Below, one piece after another: positions 11,330 through 21,235 of a DNA stretch of 64,000 bases (position 1 is the stretch's first letter; each line of letters begins with the position of its first letter). The stretch covers positions 186,001 through 250,000 of the forward strand of contig JBHGNT010000001.1 in assembly GCA_043228905.1 (NCBI GenBank). Reading direction: 5' to 3'. Origin of the DNA: Azolla caroliniana. Taxonomy: Eukaryota > Polypodiophyta. Below the pieces are notes generated by a model, which was not told where the DNA came from, searched no databases, and was given only the letters and a program-made list of their open reading frames with translations. The translations under genes were made by a program, and so were the position numbers.

Positions 11330-14300
11330 CTATCCCCCTTTTAAAACGACGAGTGTCACGAGTCGTCTTGGATTGAGGACTCGGTTTGTGTGGATATTGA
11401 CGATGGAAGTCTTCAAGAAGAGCACGAGCATTGGTTACATTCTCGATCGGTTCCCAAGTACGTTCGCTGGGACTATAGCCTAGCCAATCGACTAGATAGT
11501 AGAGCTTGTTGCGAACAATCTTGGAATCAAGAATGGCGGCAACCTCGTACTCCGGCCCATCTTCAAGCTCGATCGGGGGTGGAGGTTGCATAAGACGTTC
11601 TGGGATGGTGCTCTCGTGGTAGGGTTCGAAGAGAGAACTATGAAACACCAGATGTATCCGAAGTTGAGGAGGTAGATCGAGACGAAAAGCAACATCATTA
11701 ATCTTTCCAATAATACGGAAAGGACCTAATCGCCGATAATCCAACTTCTCACATGGGCGAGTAGTCTTGATGTGTCGTCGTAGCAACCACACCCGATCTC
11801 CAATATTAAAACTAGATGGAAGTCGATGACGATCCGCGTAGACCTTGTGTATTTGTTGAGCTTGCTGGAGATGAGTAGATAAATCCGCTTGTATCTTGCG
11901 TAACCGCTCCAAACGATCCTCCGCGCACGGATTTGTGGACACCTCTGGGGTTTCAAGTACACTCCACCGGGGGTGACATCCCGTATAAGCATAAAATGGC
12001 GTAACTTTAGTGGATGCGTGGATAGAGTTGTTATAGGCAAATTCGGCGAAGTGGAGAATATCTGTCCAGTCGTCCTGATGATAGCTGAGAAAACACCGCA
12101 GATACTGCTCCAACGTTTGATTTGTTCGTTCAGCTTGGCCGTCAGTTTGTGGGTGGTAGCCGGAAGAGAGGTTACAAGTGACCTTGAGCATGTTAAAAAG
12201 GTGCTTCCAGAATTTTGACACGAACTGGGGTCCACGGTCGCTGATGATACTATCGGGGAGTCCATGATGCCGACATACTTCACGCATGACAATTTCAGCA
12301 GTGTCTTCACTGGAGATCTCCTTAGTACATGGCAAGAAATGAGCCATCTTCATATATCGATCGACCACCGTTAGAATCGCATTGAACCCCTTAGAGACTG
12401 GAAGATCTGTGATGAAGTCTAGAGCAATGGATTGCCACGGCTTGCTTGGAATTGATAATGGTTCTAATAAACCATATGGATGATGCCTTGGCATTTTCGC
12501 TCTGCAGCATGTATCACAAGTCCGAACAAAATCCTCGACAAATTGTCGCATACAGGGCCACCAGAATGATCGTTGTACTAAATGTAATGTTTTAGTACTA
12601 CCAAAATGCCCAGCTGTATATGTGTCATGACAGTTTTGTACTACTCGAAGGCGGCAAGAACCATTAGGAACATACAAAAGTTCTTTAAAGAAGAGTAATC
12701 CATCATGGTATTTGAATTGCCGATAGTCCGTACCTGGTGGTTGCGACTGTGAACACGACGCTCGAGAGGGATCAATTTGTGCTAGTATAGCTTGGGCGAA
12801 CGCATCTGTCTTCAAGTCTTCACGTATGGTATCGATAACGCGGGAATCCATAGGCATGTCAAAGATTTGTGTTGCTTGTAATCGTGCCGGTCCCAAGATG
12901 ACTTGTTTTTGGTTATCGAAAGCTGGCTCGCCGGGACGGGGTGCTAGATACGAACGCCGTGATAATGCATCTGCCTTCCCTTGGTGCCTCCCCGGACGAT
13001 ATGTAATTTTGAAGTCGAAACGCGTGAGGAAGTGGGCCCACCGAGCTTGACGTCGATTCAACACACGAGCATCCTGAAAGTAGGCAAGATTCTTGTGGTC
13101 ACTAAATACGGTGACTGGATGAGAGGATCCCTCCAGAAAATGCCTCCATTGCATAAAAGAATCCACTATTGCCAATAGCTCCTTATCATGGATTTCGTAG
13201 TTGATTTCGGCGGCATCAAACTTGCGTGAGTGAAAAGCCACAGGATGTAGCTTTTCATCATTCCCCTGTTGTGACAGAATGCTCCCCAATGCAAAATCCG
13301 ATGCGTCAGCTTCGATAATGAATGGTTTCTCCGGATCGACATGAGCTAGAATTGGAGCCGATGTAAATGCTTTTTTAAGACTCTCGAAAGCCATGTCCGT
13401 TTCTTCAGACCAGGTGAACGGTTGTCCCTTCCTGGTAAGTTGTGTGAGAGGTAGAACGATCTTTGAGTAATCCTGTATGAACTTCTGGTAAAAATTGGCA
13501 AAGCCTAAGAAGCATTGCACATCCCGTACCGAACGCGGAGTCTGCCATTCTACCACCGTTCTGACCTTAGCTGGGTCCATGGAGATGCCTTCTGACGAAA
13601 TGATGTAGCCGAGAAATTCCACTTGGTTGCACCCGAAACTACATTTTTCTAGCTTTGCATACAGACCATGTTCTCGAAGTCGTTTTAGTACTAATAGTAC
13701 ATGAGAATCATGTTCTTCTTGGGTCTTTGAATAAACCAGTAGATCATCCAAATAGATGATCAAACAATCATCCAATAGATCTCGGAATATATCATTAGCC
13801 ATGTGCTGGAAGACTGCCGGCGCATTAGTGAGGCCGAACGGCATGACAGTATACTCGAAGTGCCCATATCTTGTGCGAAACGCGGTCTTCCATTCGTCTC
13901 CTGGTCGGATCCGTACGAGGTTATATGCTCCCCGTAAGTCGATCTTCGTGAAGAACCTGGCACCATTGATCCGTTCTAAAAGACTTGAGATAAGGGGAAG
14001 AGCATACCTATTCCTGATTGTAACCTTATTCAAGCCACGGTAATCTACAACGAGACGAAGCGATCCATCTTTTTTCTTGACGAAGAAAATGGGCGCACCG
14101 GCTGGAGATTTCGAATGCAGAATGAAACCATTTTCCAAATTCTCCTCTATATAGGCCCGAAGGACTTCCAGCTCGGTTGGTGACAAATTGTAGATCGGTC
14201 CCCATGGCGGCTCTTTTCCCGGTTGTAAATCGATGGGGCAATCGTACGGTCGATGATGAGGAAGTGTGTTGGCTTGTACTTTATCGAACACATCGGTGTA

Positions 14301-14879
14301 ATGGCGATACTTCTCGGGAAGTTGAACGGTGGATTCTTCTTTAGTGGTGTTGGAGGGGTTTACTGATATTGCAAAGAGGAACATTTCCTCCTTGTGCCCT
14401 TCTTTACGCAACTGACGTAGCGAAATGGTTGCCATCTTCTGAGTTGACCCTTGGGTTTGTCGACACCGGATTTCTCTTGTTCTCCAATCTATGTCAGGGT
14501 TATGTAACTCGAACCACGGTAGTCCTAAAACTATAGGATGTTCTGGGATACTAATAATATTAAATGATACTACACATACTAAGTTATCTAGGACAATATT
14601 AATGGGCTCTGACTCTTCTAGGATATTTCCGGAAGCAATGGGACGTCCATCAATGACTACTACAGAGGCTGGACACTGGAGTTTTCTTAGGGATATCTTA
14701 TGAGCTTGAGCAAATTTCTTATCCATAAAGCAAGAGTTAGCTCCGGAATCTAGGAGTGCTAGGACATGTACTGGAGGGGTACTTTTAGTACTAACTATTA
14801 CTTGGGCTACGAACACATCACTAACTTGCTTAGAGGGAATGGAACCACTAATGGGCTGCACAGATCTAGGGCTGTCCAA
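11322..14879 (-). CDS. Element D pol polyprotein (PR-RT-RH-IN-chromodomain)
   Basis: About 1185 codons, uninterrupted. In order: aspartic protease with LALLDSGANSCFM; reverse transcriptase with DLRGAYNLVRI and the catalytic IIYLDDLLVYS; RNase H (EADASDFALGSILSQQG, then EIHDKELLAIV); integrase with an H-x-H/C-x2-C zinc domain (GHFGSTKTLH.., CDTCCRAK) and the core motifs LDFITDLP, ISDRGPQFVS and QTDGQAERTNQTLEQYLR; and a C-terminal chromodomain (YYLVDWLGYSPSERTWEP). The chromodomain is known to direct integration of such elements to chromatin marks. No ATG suits as start: the frame is open upstream to about 14930 and lies at -1 relative to gag, so it is probably made as a Gag-Pol fusion. Stop TGA at 11322-11324. 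Confidence 0.92.
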   Translation of the reverse strand: MDSPRSVQPISGSIPSKQVSDVFVAQVIVSTKSTPPVHVLALLDSGANSCFMDKKFAQAHKISLRKLQCPASVVVIDGRPIASGNILEESEPINIVLDNLVCVVSFNIISIPEHPIVLGLPWFELHNPDIDWRTREIRCRQTQGSTQKMATISLRQLRKEGHKEEMFLFAISVNPSNTTKEESTVQLPEKYRHYTDVFDKVQANTLPHHRPYDCPIDLQPGKEPPWGPIYNLSPTELEVLRAYIEENLENGFILHSKSPAGAPIFFVKKKDGSLRLVVDYRGLNKVTIRNRYALPLISSLLERINGARFFTKIDLRGAYNLVRIRPGDEWKTAFRTRYGHFEYTVMPFGLTNAPAVFQHMANDIFRDLLDDCLIIYLDDLLVYSKTQEEHDSHVLLVLKRLREHGLYAKLEKCSFGCNQVEFLGYIISSEGISMDPAKVRTVVEWQTPRSVRDVQCFLGFANFYQKFIQDYSKIVLPLTQLTRKGQPFTWSEETDMAFESLKKAFTSAPILAHVDPEKPFIIEADASDFALGSILSQQGNDEKLHPVAFHSRKFDAAEINYEIHDKELLAIVDSFMQWRHFLEGSSHPVTVFSDHKNLAYFQDARVLNRRQARWAHFLTRFDFKITYRPGRHQGKADALSRRSYLAPRPGEPAFDNQKQVILGPARLQATQIFDMPMDSRVIDTIREDLKTDAFAQAILAQIDPSRASCSQSQPPGTDYRQFKYHDGLLFFKELLYVPNGSCRLRVVQNCHDTYTAGHFGSTKTLHLVQRSFWWPCMRQFVEDFVRTCDTCCRAKMPRHHPYGLLEPLSIPSKPWQSIALDFITDLPVSKGFNAILTVVDRYMKMAHFLPCTKEISSEDTAEIVMREVCRHHGLPDSIISDRGPQFVSKFWKHLFNMLKVTCNLSSGYHPQTDGQAERTNQTLEQYLRCFLSYHQDDWTDILHFAEFAYNNSIHASTKVTPFYAYTGCHPRWSVLETPEVSTNPCAEDRLERLRKIQADLSTHLQQAQQIHKVYADRHRLPSSFNIGDRVWLLRRHIKTTRPCEKLDYRRLGPFRIIGKINDVAFRLDLPPQLRIHLVFHSSLFEPYHESTIPERLMQPPPPIELEDGPEYEVAAILDSKIVRNKLYYLVDWLGYSPSERTWEPIENVTNARALLEDFHRQYPHKPSPQSKTTRDTRRFKRGIVS
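11330..11344 (-). other. Polypurine tract of element D
   Basis: TTTAAAAGGGGGATA-type purine run on the - strand immediately before the 3' LTR, the expected plus-strand priming site. It lies within the last codons of pol. Confidence 0.75.
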
Positions 14880-14918
14880 CCAAACGGCTCCTATTTTGGC
14901 TGGACTTAGTCGTTTAAC
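14874..14918 (-). promoter_or_regulatory. Predicted -1 ribosomal frameshift signal, gag/pol of element D
   Basis: On the - strand the heptamer GTTAAAC (14918-14912) is in the right register with gag (codons TTA AAC), followed by GACTAA (6-nt spacer containing the gag stop), then GTCCAGCC (14905-14898), a 16-nt loop and GGTTGGAC (14881-14874), giving an 8-bp stem with one G-U pair. Loop bases TAGG (14893-14890) could pair with CCTA at 14870-14867, a short pseudoknot. Pol is in the -1 frame. GUUAAAC is the heptamer known from equine arteritis virus. Confidence 0.7.
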
Positions 14919-16057
14919 TCTTCTTCTAACTGACTAAGGACATCAAATTTGTTTGCTAGATCTGGGATATTAGTACTATTAGGACTATCAGATATCCCTA
15001 CTGAAATAGGTTCGGATTTAGTACAATTAGAACTAGCGACTATTTGGTTTACCTGTCTTCTTGGCCTATGGGGGCAATTTATTGCGATATGTCCTGGTCC
15101 ACCACAGTAAAGACATAGTCGATTTGTACGGCGTCGCTGCTTTTCTTCTTCGGATAATGGCCCTCGACGACGTGTAGTGTCAATCTCCATCGGAGTCGGA
15201 GTATTCGCTGGAGACGCATTATATGACTCCCTCGGAAAAGGTCTTGCTACCACTGAGGCGTAGGTGGGCTCTGATCTTGCCCTCGGCATCTGTAGCTGTC
15301 GTTCCGAACGTCGCTCAAAGAGGCGGTTGTCACATCTCACCGCGCGACTGATTGCTTCTGTTAAGGACTTTGGCTCTTCGGGGAAGGTCAAGAGTAAATC
15401 CTTGACGTCGTTGCGTAAACCATAACGGAATTGCTCCATCAACGCTTGATCATCCCAAGGGATATCGGCGGCGAGTAGGCGAAAATCTGCAGCGTATGCG
15501 GAGGCTGGACGGTCACCTTGGCGTAATCGCCGGATTTTGTTGATTGCGGTCCTAATGCTGTCAGTATCTCCGAAACATGCTTTAAACTCACCTAGAAACT
15601 CTTCAAAATTGTTGAGTAATGGAGATTCCTTTTCTAATAGTGGAGCGAACCATGACAACGCTGAGCCACTTAACAAAGTGCCTACTAAACCCACTCGTGA
15701 TGCATCGGTGGGATATCGGGAAGGATGCATTTGAATAACTAATCGTACCTGGTTAAGGAACCCTCGAAACTGCGATCGCGTTCCATCGAACTTCGTGGGA
15801 AGGCCAATCTTAGGTTCTTTATGAATCCCTTGTGTTCCGGGCCCATGTTGTTGCATCGCTACGATGGTGGCTTCGAGTTGTTGCACGCGTAACGCAAGTT
15901 CCCCATGTTGTTGTTGCGTTTGCTGCTTTTCTAAGGAGATTTGCTGAAGATCCCCCAGCAACCGTTGGTTTTCTTGTTCCAAAGCATGGAACTTCTCCTT
16001 CAAGCATTGGAATTCCGAGAAAACAGAGTGATATTCTTCAGCGCTAACAGTGGCCAT
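14906..16057 (-). CDS. Element D Gag
   Basis: 383 codons from ATG (16055-16057) to TAA (14906-14908). The N-terminus holds a coiled-coil-like Gln/Glu/Leu-rich segment (about residues 10-70). The middle is a Ty3-type capsid region (KIGLPTKFDGTRSQFRGFLN, then GSALSWFAPLLEKESPLLNN and NKIRRLRQGDRPASAYAADF). One CCHC zinc knuckle follows near residue 317 (CLYCGGPGHIAINC, C-x2-C-x4-H-x4-C). It packages the element RNA in virus-like particles. It overlaps the open pol frame by about 25 nt, and a slippery heptamer sits two codons before its stop. The start is chosen as the first ATG after the 5' LTR and priming site. Confidence 0.9.
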   Translation of the reverse strand: MATVSAEEYHSVFSEFQCLKEKFHALEQENQRLLGDLQQISLEKQQTQQQHGELALRVQQLEATIVAMQQHGPGTQGIHKEPKIGLPTKFDGTRSQFRGFLNQVRLVIQMHPSRYPTDASRVGLVGTLLSGSALSWFAPLLEKESPLLNNFEEFLGEFKACFGDTDSIRTAINKIRRLRQGDRPASAYAADFRLLAADIPWDDQALMEQFRYGLRNDVKDLLLTFPEEPKSLTEAISRAVRCDNRLFERRSERQLQMPRARSEPTYASVVARPFPRESYNASPANTPTPMEIDTTRRRGPLSEEEKQRRRTNRLCLYCGGPGHIAINCPHRPRRQVNQIVASSNCTKSEPISVGISDSPNSTNIPDLANKFDVLSQLEEELND

Positions 16058-16110
16058 GGGATGAAAGAAAAGAGGAATAAAAGATTAGTAGGAAATGAGA
16101 GAGACAGAAG

Positions 16111-16130
16111 GTAGGAAAATTGGTTCAAAC
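16111..16130 (-). other. Primer-binding region of element D, self-priming type
   Basis: The first internal bases after the 5' LTR read GTTTGAACCAATTTTCCTAC on the - strand. They do not begin with the TGG expected for tRNA priming. TTGAACCAATTT is perfectly complementary (12 nt) to AAATTGGTTCAA in the element's own LTR (16337-16326 on the - strand), which begins 34 nt after the first T of the TATA box and so about where transcription should start. Confidence 0.6.
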
Positions 16131-16554
16131 TGTCATGAACAGTACTGAGACAGAGAAGGAATTAGTACTAAACGAAGGATTAGTACTATGAGAGGTGTGG
16201 AACTTCTTCGAGAGAAGGAAGAAGTGAGCGAGACAGAGAGAAAGAGAGAGAGAGAGTGATGATAAGAAAGATATTTATTATATGAAGAGAATATACAACG
16301 GTGGCTAAAAGGCTTAAGACTGGCGTTGAACCAATTTGATTCAACATAATGCCTAGTGCCCTCTTTTATAGTGTTTTCAGGAGTAATCCTGAAGCTTCTA
16401 GAATGTTCCAGAGAAATCTGGAATATACACTAATTTCCTATAATAAAATGTAAATGAAAATAATATCCTATGTATTACGATAGATGTTCTAATGGTCAAG
16501 AGCTCGACCCATATAACCTAAGGTCATGGGTTCGAGTCTTGCCATATCATGACA
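16131..16554 (-). repeat. 5' LTR of element D
   Basis: 424 bp, nearly identical to 10890-11329. The - strand TATA box TATAAAAGAG is at 16361-16370. An antisense tRNA-like block occurs here too (A-box-like 16489-16505, B-box-like 16528-16538). The target duplication CCAAG follows at 16555-16559. Confidence 0.93.
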
Positions 16555-16559
16555 CCAAG

Positions 16560-18018
16560 GAACCTTCGAACCTCCGTTTGGTTTTGGCATTCTTCTTTCA
16601 TGTCTTGGATTGCGTTCACTTTGGATGGCAAGGGCTTCCGGCCATATGCTCCACACAAGTGACCTACCACCAAGATCTCTGGTTGCCCGAATGCGGATTT
16701 TTCTCCCGAAAATGTCAAATTCGCATCTTCGAGCATTTGAAGCACCTTCTCGCAATCTTTCATATGATCCGCAACGAACTTTCTACAACCTTCCTTATCT
16801 TTCGATTCATCTTTCTCCTCATCCGAACATCCTTTTATCGGAATATCATCCAAGAATGGCATCGTGATGTTCAGAATGCAATCCTTCAAGACTTTATTCA
16901 TGGCATTCACCATATGAGCCACCGAGTTCGTTGCGCCTTGGGGTAAGGTACACATCCGCACAAGCCCGATCGGAGTCCTCATGGTTGTAATGTCCCGACT
17001 GTCGATCGCCAATTGGAATTGTTCATATCCGGAGTAGAGATCGCCAATGGAGTAGATGGACCGGCCCGCAAACGCTTCAGCAAATTCGTCCACGCTGGGA
17101 CCGATTTCGGCATTTCGAATTATCACCTTGTTGACGGGTTGAAGATCTTGGATGAATCGCAATGATCCATTCTTCTTCGGCACCGTGAACCACCTATTGG
17201 AAAAAGGAGCATTCGACGGTTCTAGAATTCCCATACTCACCTTCTCCTTTAAGAGCTCGATCAGCTTCGGAAGGTGTGCTCTCAGAACCGGTATCGGTTT
17301 CAAATTCCAAGGCACATGAGGCACCGCGAAGATCACCATCGGCTCTATAACCTTTGGGTCGGCGCATCCGATTTCTCGTGGGAAGAATGTGAAATCCTTC
17401 CCATGTCTCTCAAGCATATCGCGAAACATTCGCTCCTCTTCAGGGAGAAGGAAATCCTCCTTTCCAACTCGTAGCTTCCCCTTCGTCTCTTTGGTGAAGA
17501 CATGACCTATCTTCTTCGGATCTCTTAAGCTTGGATCGTTAGCGACTTCCTTCATCTTTTGCCAGCTATCTTCCGGTAGCGGAACCGCAACTGGCTTGAT
17601 CTTCTTATCCACTGTTTTATATTTTGTGTTGATGTCAGCTTCCTTCATCGAGATGCCACAATGGTATTCATCGATGATAGCATACATGCTGACGGAGTTA
17701 ACCGAAATCACGCGTTGGTTGTGAAGATAGCTCAAGTCCACGACGTCCTCGATTTCGCCGATGGTGTCGTTAAATGAGGCTTCTTCCATAATATGAGTCA
17801 CGAACTCTCCTTCTTCTATTATGTTCTCTTCTTTCAGCATCTTCTCGAATTCTTGTATCCAGCGCTTGTGCTTCTTGTCGGGTAGTACTAGTTTACATGC
17901 GCCACTAGGTGTGACACATGTTGCTTCTCCTTGCAATCCACACACTCTTCTTTCTTGTGGGGTCTTGTGAATTCTCGGACTATTTGTGCCCCATGCTTCA
18001 ATAGTCCGCTCTAAAAAT
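16560..18018 (-). pseudogene. Element B pol, RT part upstream of D insertion
   Basis: An open - strand frame starts in the -1 frame at the end of protease (LERTIEAWG) and runs through a linker to the RT: ILEPSNAPFSNRWFTVPKKN, GSLRFIQDLQPVNKVIIRNA, YSIGDLYSGYEQFQLAIDSR, MRTPIGLVRMCTLPQGATNS and the catalytic site TMPFLDDIPIKG (FLDD at 16845-16856). It ends at RRFLG where element D is inserted. No stop occurs inside, so this is the best preserved part of B. FLDD replaces the usual YLDD/YIDD/YVDD of Ty3-type RTs; element C has the same. Confidence 0.8.
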
Positions 18019-20188
18019 CAGAGGATTCGCCTCCGAGACTATCTCGATTCCTTTCATGATTGGCTCGCACCGTTAGGAATTGGACCGATCTTTGGTTGTC
18101 AAGACTCTTTATTCGTGCGAAGGCTACTCCATTATCGAACACTTTGGTCTCCATCCGAGATGATGTGATATAAGGTTGCCCTAGGATGACAGGATGTGAC
18201 GCCGATTCTTGTACGAAGAAGTGTTGATCCATCTCCACATCTCTGATCGTCACTTTGACATTGGGACAAGCTCCGTACAAATCCTCCGTAGACTTTGTTG
18301 CCGCGCGAATCTTCCATCCGTGGTTTGTATTGATTGGCCATCTTCCTTTTTTGTAGAAGTCGGTTGACATGAGGTTGATCTCCGAGCCGTGGTCGATCAA
18401 GGCTACCACGGTCTCTTTCTTCTCCCCGATCTTCACCGGCGTCTCCGTTGTCGCTCATGCCCAATGAGGTCGAGTGTAGTGGTTGTCCACCATATCTTCA
18501 TCGATTTCATCTCTTGCCACCGTTATGGCATTCGTTTTTGCTTTTTGCGGCTTCTCTTCTTCCTCGTCCGATTGTTGTCTCTTTCTCTTTACAAGGTCCA
18601 CGATCGTGTCATGGAACTCCTTCGTAATGCCAAGCAATTCCCTCAAGGACAAAGTTACGTGGCTATCAAGAACTCGTTCTTCGAGAATCTTCTTTAGGTC
18701 CGTCGTCTGCTCTATGTCCGACCTTAGCTTATAGGTAGGTATGGTCCTTGTCCTCCGAGCGGGATCTTCGACACCAACCTTCATGGGCCGAACCGTTTCT
18801 TCAACTCGTATTCCCAGCTCCCCTTTTCGGCTTGATTCTCGTTCCTCCGTTTGTAAAGGTCGACTCGTCTCCGCATCGTCCTTCTTTTTGGCATTCCTTG
18901 TTTCATGTCTTTTTGATGGGCCTTGCTCTTCTATTCTCTTTCTCTTTTCTTCGACGAACACCTCGTGGTTGTCGCACATCACCTCTGCGAGTATGGTGTT
19001 GTCGTCCACCAGATCCGACCACCCAGTTATGCTTTGCAGGCTTCAGTCCGCAAGCTCTACCTCGTTCGATGTGACTTTTCCCTTCTTCTCATATTCGAGA
19101 ACAGAAGTCCAAAACTTTGCTCCTGCTCTAGCGGCTTCAGTCTTGTCTTTCCCGACTCTTATTCCGGCCAACACAGCATAGTGCATCGCATCCACATGAG
19201 TCGCATCGGCATCCTCCATAGATTTCTTCATTCCTCCTCTTCCGAAATTCACCCGTAGGGGTCTTCTAGTCTCGCTTGAGCAGATCATGTTGTCCTCTAT
19301 GTATACGATATTTTGTCGAATCGCCTCTCGAAGGCTCGCACAATCCCTTCTCATGTGGTCCATGCTATCGCACCACACGCATCTAAAGGGTTCTTTTCCT
19401 CTAGGTCCCCGACGATTCATGTTGGCTAGCGTAACCTTCTCGAACTTCTTCACTAGCTCTTCAATGATGTCGTCATCAATCTTCTTTTCTTCCACGTTAC
19501 TTTTTCTTGGCGGCTCAGCTACTTTCGGCGGTCTTGCTTTCTCCGTGGTAGTCGGTCCCGTCAAGTCGGTGTCATCAACCCATTGGCGACGCTTGTCGAG
19601 CCTATTGCATGCCCGCTTCACCGCGATCCAGTCCGTTATGAGCCCATTTTCTTGGGTATCATCTTCGAGAAGAGTCCCTAACTCCCGTCTATCCTTTATT
19701 TCCACGGCCTTCAAGAAGTACAAAGTCTTGTCCTCTTCAAGCAACACTTGGTCCGTATTGGGGAGACAACTAAACATCTGGTCGAATTCGTCGTACACCC
19801 TCGAGACGCTCAACTTCTTATTCTTCTTCTCTATCCACTTCATCAGGGCATGTCGAGTCATCCTCGTTGAGTCTTCAGTCACGAACTCGGACCATGTTGT
19901 CTTACCTTCTTGAAGCTCGATGACGCGTCTTTAGATGTTGTTGGCGACAACTCTCTTGAAGCTTGCGATTTGACGTGCCTCGGACACGTCCCTCTGATTC
20001 ATCTCCCTTCTATATGCATCAAGGAACTTCGTAACGTTCCTTACATCGAATTGGCCCTCGAGGTCTACGACACGATCGACAGCCTTCTCCACGCTCGCGT
20101 CGTTGTCCCGAGATCTCATCATTTGCTCGACGATTAGCATCATCCTTTCGAGCTCTCCCGCTTGGTTGCTTGAAGACGCCATCTCCAA
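18011..20188 (-). pseudogene. Element B gag-protease
   Basis: One - strand frame with three in-frame stops (19931-19933, 19043-19045, 18455-18457). Gag begins at 20188 (MEMASSSNQAGELERMML), followed by a capsid-like region (EFDQMFSCLPNTDQVLLEED) and a CCHC-type knuckle near 19370 (CVWCDSMDHMRRDC). Beyond a charged linker the protease reads VVALIDHGSEINLMS (Asp-His-Gly at 18386-18394), then SHPVILGQPYI. The frame ends GAT TTT TAG at 18011; pol continues in the -1 frame. The Gly before the usual hydrophobic-G segment is retained, so the protease fold looks complete. Confidence 0.75.
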
Positions 20189-20222
20189 GTATTAATCTCG
20201 ACTTGATCCTTCCTACCGCCTC

Positions 20223-20241
20223 TTTCACGTCGGGTTCACCA
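20223..20241 (-). other. Primer-binding-type site of element B
   Basis: TGGTGAACCCGACGTGAAA on the - strand, 8 nt from the 5' LTR. The TGG start fits a tRNA 3' CCA end; the tRNA was not identified. The same sequence lies beside the 5' LTR of element A (23683-23701). Confidence 0.6.
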
Positions 20242-20249
20242 CTTAATTA

Positions 20250-21235
20250 TGTCGTGAAGATCCGTCACTACGCGCGGATCGTGAGCCGGAACCGTCGGGG
20301 TTCTAGACCGGAAGGATTCAAAGTCGATACAAGCTTTGGCGAGAAAGTACTTAAGATAGATTGGGAAAGAGAGAAGTTGAGATTAAACGATTGAGAAAGA
20401 TTGATTGAAGTTTTTTCTTTGGATTTAAGAAACAAGTTACATCATCAATTTGATAACGAATTTCTTTTTCTTAATTTCATAATAAACAAAAACGTGTTTT
20501 TTCTCCTCCCCCTTCCTTCTTTTATAGATGCTCTCATGCATATGATGCATATGAGGGTACAAGACATGCATAAATTGCATGTTTGCCATTTGGCGCTTAT
20601 GTAGTACATGTGGTGCATGATAACCATGTCACTCATTTTAGCTCTCATGTATGAGAATTTACACATAAAAGTACAATGATAGAAATATAATTTTAACTAA
20701 ATAGCATGGCTTAATGGTAAGCCAATTGACTCATAACTCGAAGGTGCAAGGTTCGAATCCTTACTTCCCCTCCTTGTATATGTATAATTGTATATATATT
20801 TATATAGTCGCCGGATGCCGTCGGATCACCCCGTCTCCATCACCGGTCCGCTTTTGGTTGGCCAAAACCGTTTACAAGTAGCTAGCCCACCTCCACTCTT
20901 AGTTCAAGTTACCTTGATCTCTCTATGCTCCACACATAGACACAAAGATAATATCTTTTGCTCCACCTTATATATGATGAGAGCCGTATTTGTCATGCCT
21001 ATGTGGGATATCTCACAATTTTCTCTTTTCCTTTCACAAACTTAATACCCTCATATCTTGACATTTAGTTGTCCGTTTCTCGTGTAATAAAGTGTATTCG
21101 AAACCTCTATCATTTTGTACTTAGATATTAAATTTATTTAAAATGTTATCTTCACAATTACTGTATTATGTGATTTATACTCAATTTTGTACGTTTTATG
21201 GGATTTTCACACCATTGCCGAAAATCTTCACGACA
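20250..21235 (-). repeat. 5' LTR of element B
   Basis: 986 bp, TGTCGTGAAGAT...ATCTTCACGACA, closely matching 8486-9480. It has a - strand TATA box at about 20518-20527 and the tRNA-like block at 20700-20768. Confidence 0.85.
20700..20768 (+). other. tRNA-like sequence inside B LTR, second copy
   Basis: D-arm-like GGCTTAATGGTAAGCC (20708-20723), CTCATAA loop and B-box GGTTCGAATCC (20750-20760). One base differs in the variable part from the other LTR copy (CTCGAAG against CTCGGAG). Confidence 0.5.

Larger units (their letters stand above)
10890..16554 (-). mobile_element. Intact chromovirus (Ty3/gypsy with chromodomain), element D
   Basis: A full 5.66-kb element with LTRs at 10890-11329 and 16131-16554 and a perfect 5-bp target duplication CCAAG (10885-10889 and 16555-16559). 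The LTRs differ at about three positions plus the length of a GA run, so the insertion is young. On the - strand it has a self-priming-type sequence, gag (383 codons), a -1 frame pol with protease, RT, RNase H, integrase and a C-terminal chromodomain, and a polypurine tract. No stop interrupts either frame. It sits inside the RT/RNase H region of element B. Confidence 0.93.
8486..21235 (-). mobile_element. Ty3/gypsy element B, nested in A
   Basis: LTRs at 8486-9480 (995 bp) and 20250-21235 (986 bp) have near-perfect inverted ends (TGTCGTGAAGAT...ATCTTCACGACA). B's own interior is 9481-10889 and 16555-20249; the chromovirus D occupies the middle. Order on the - strand: gag, protease, RT, [D], RNase H, integrase C-terminus. 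The N-terminal and core parts of integrase are deleted and gag-pro has three in-frame stops. The flanks (TACGC and CCGCT) do not match, and about 1.8 kb of A is missing across the site. Confidence 0.75.
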
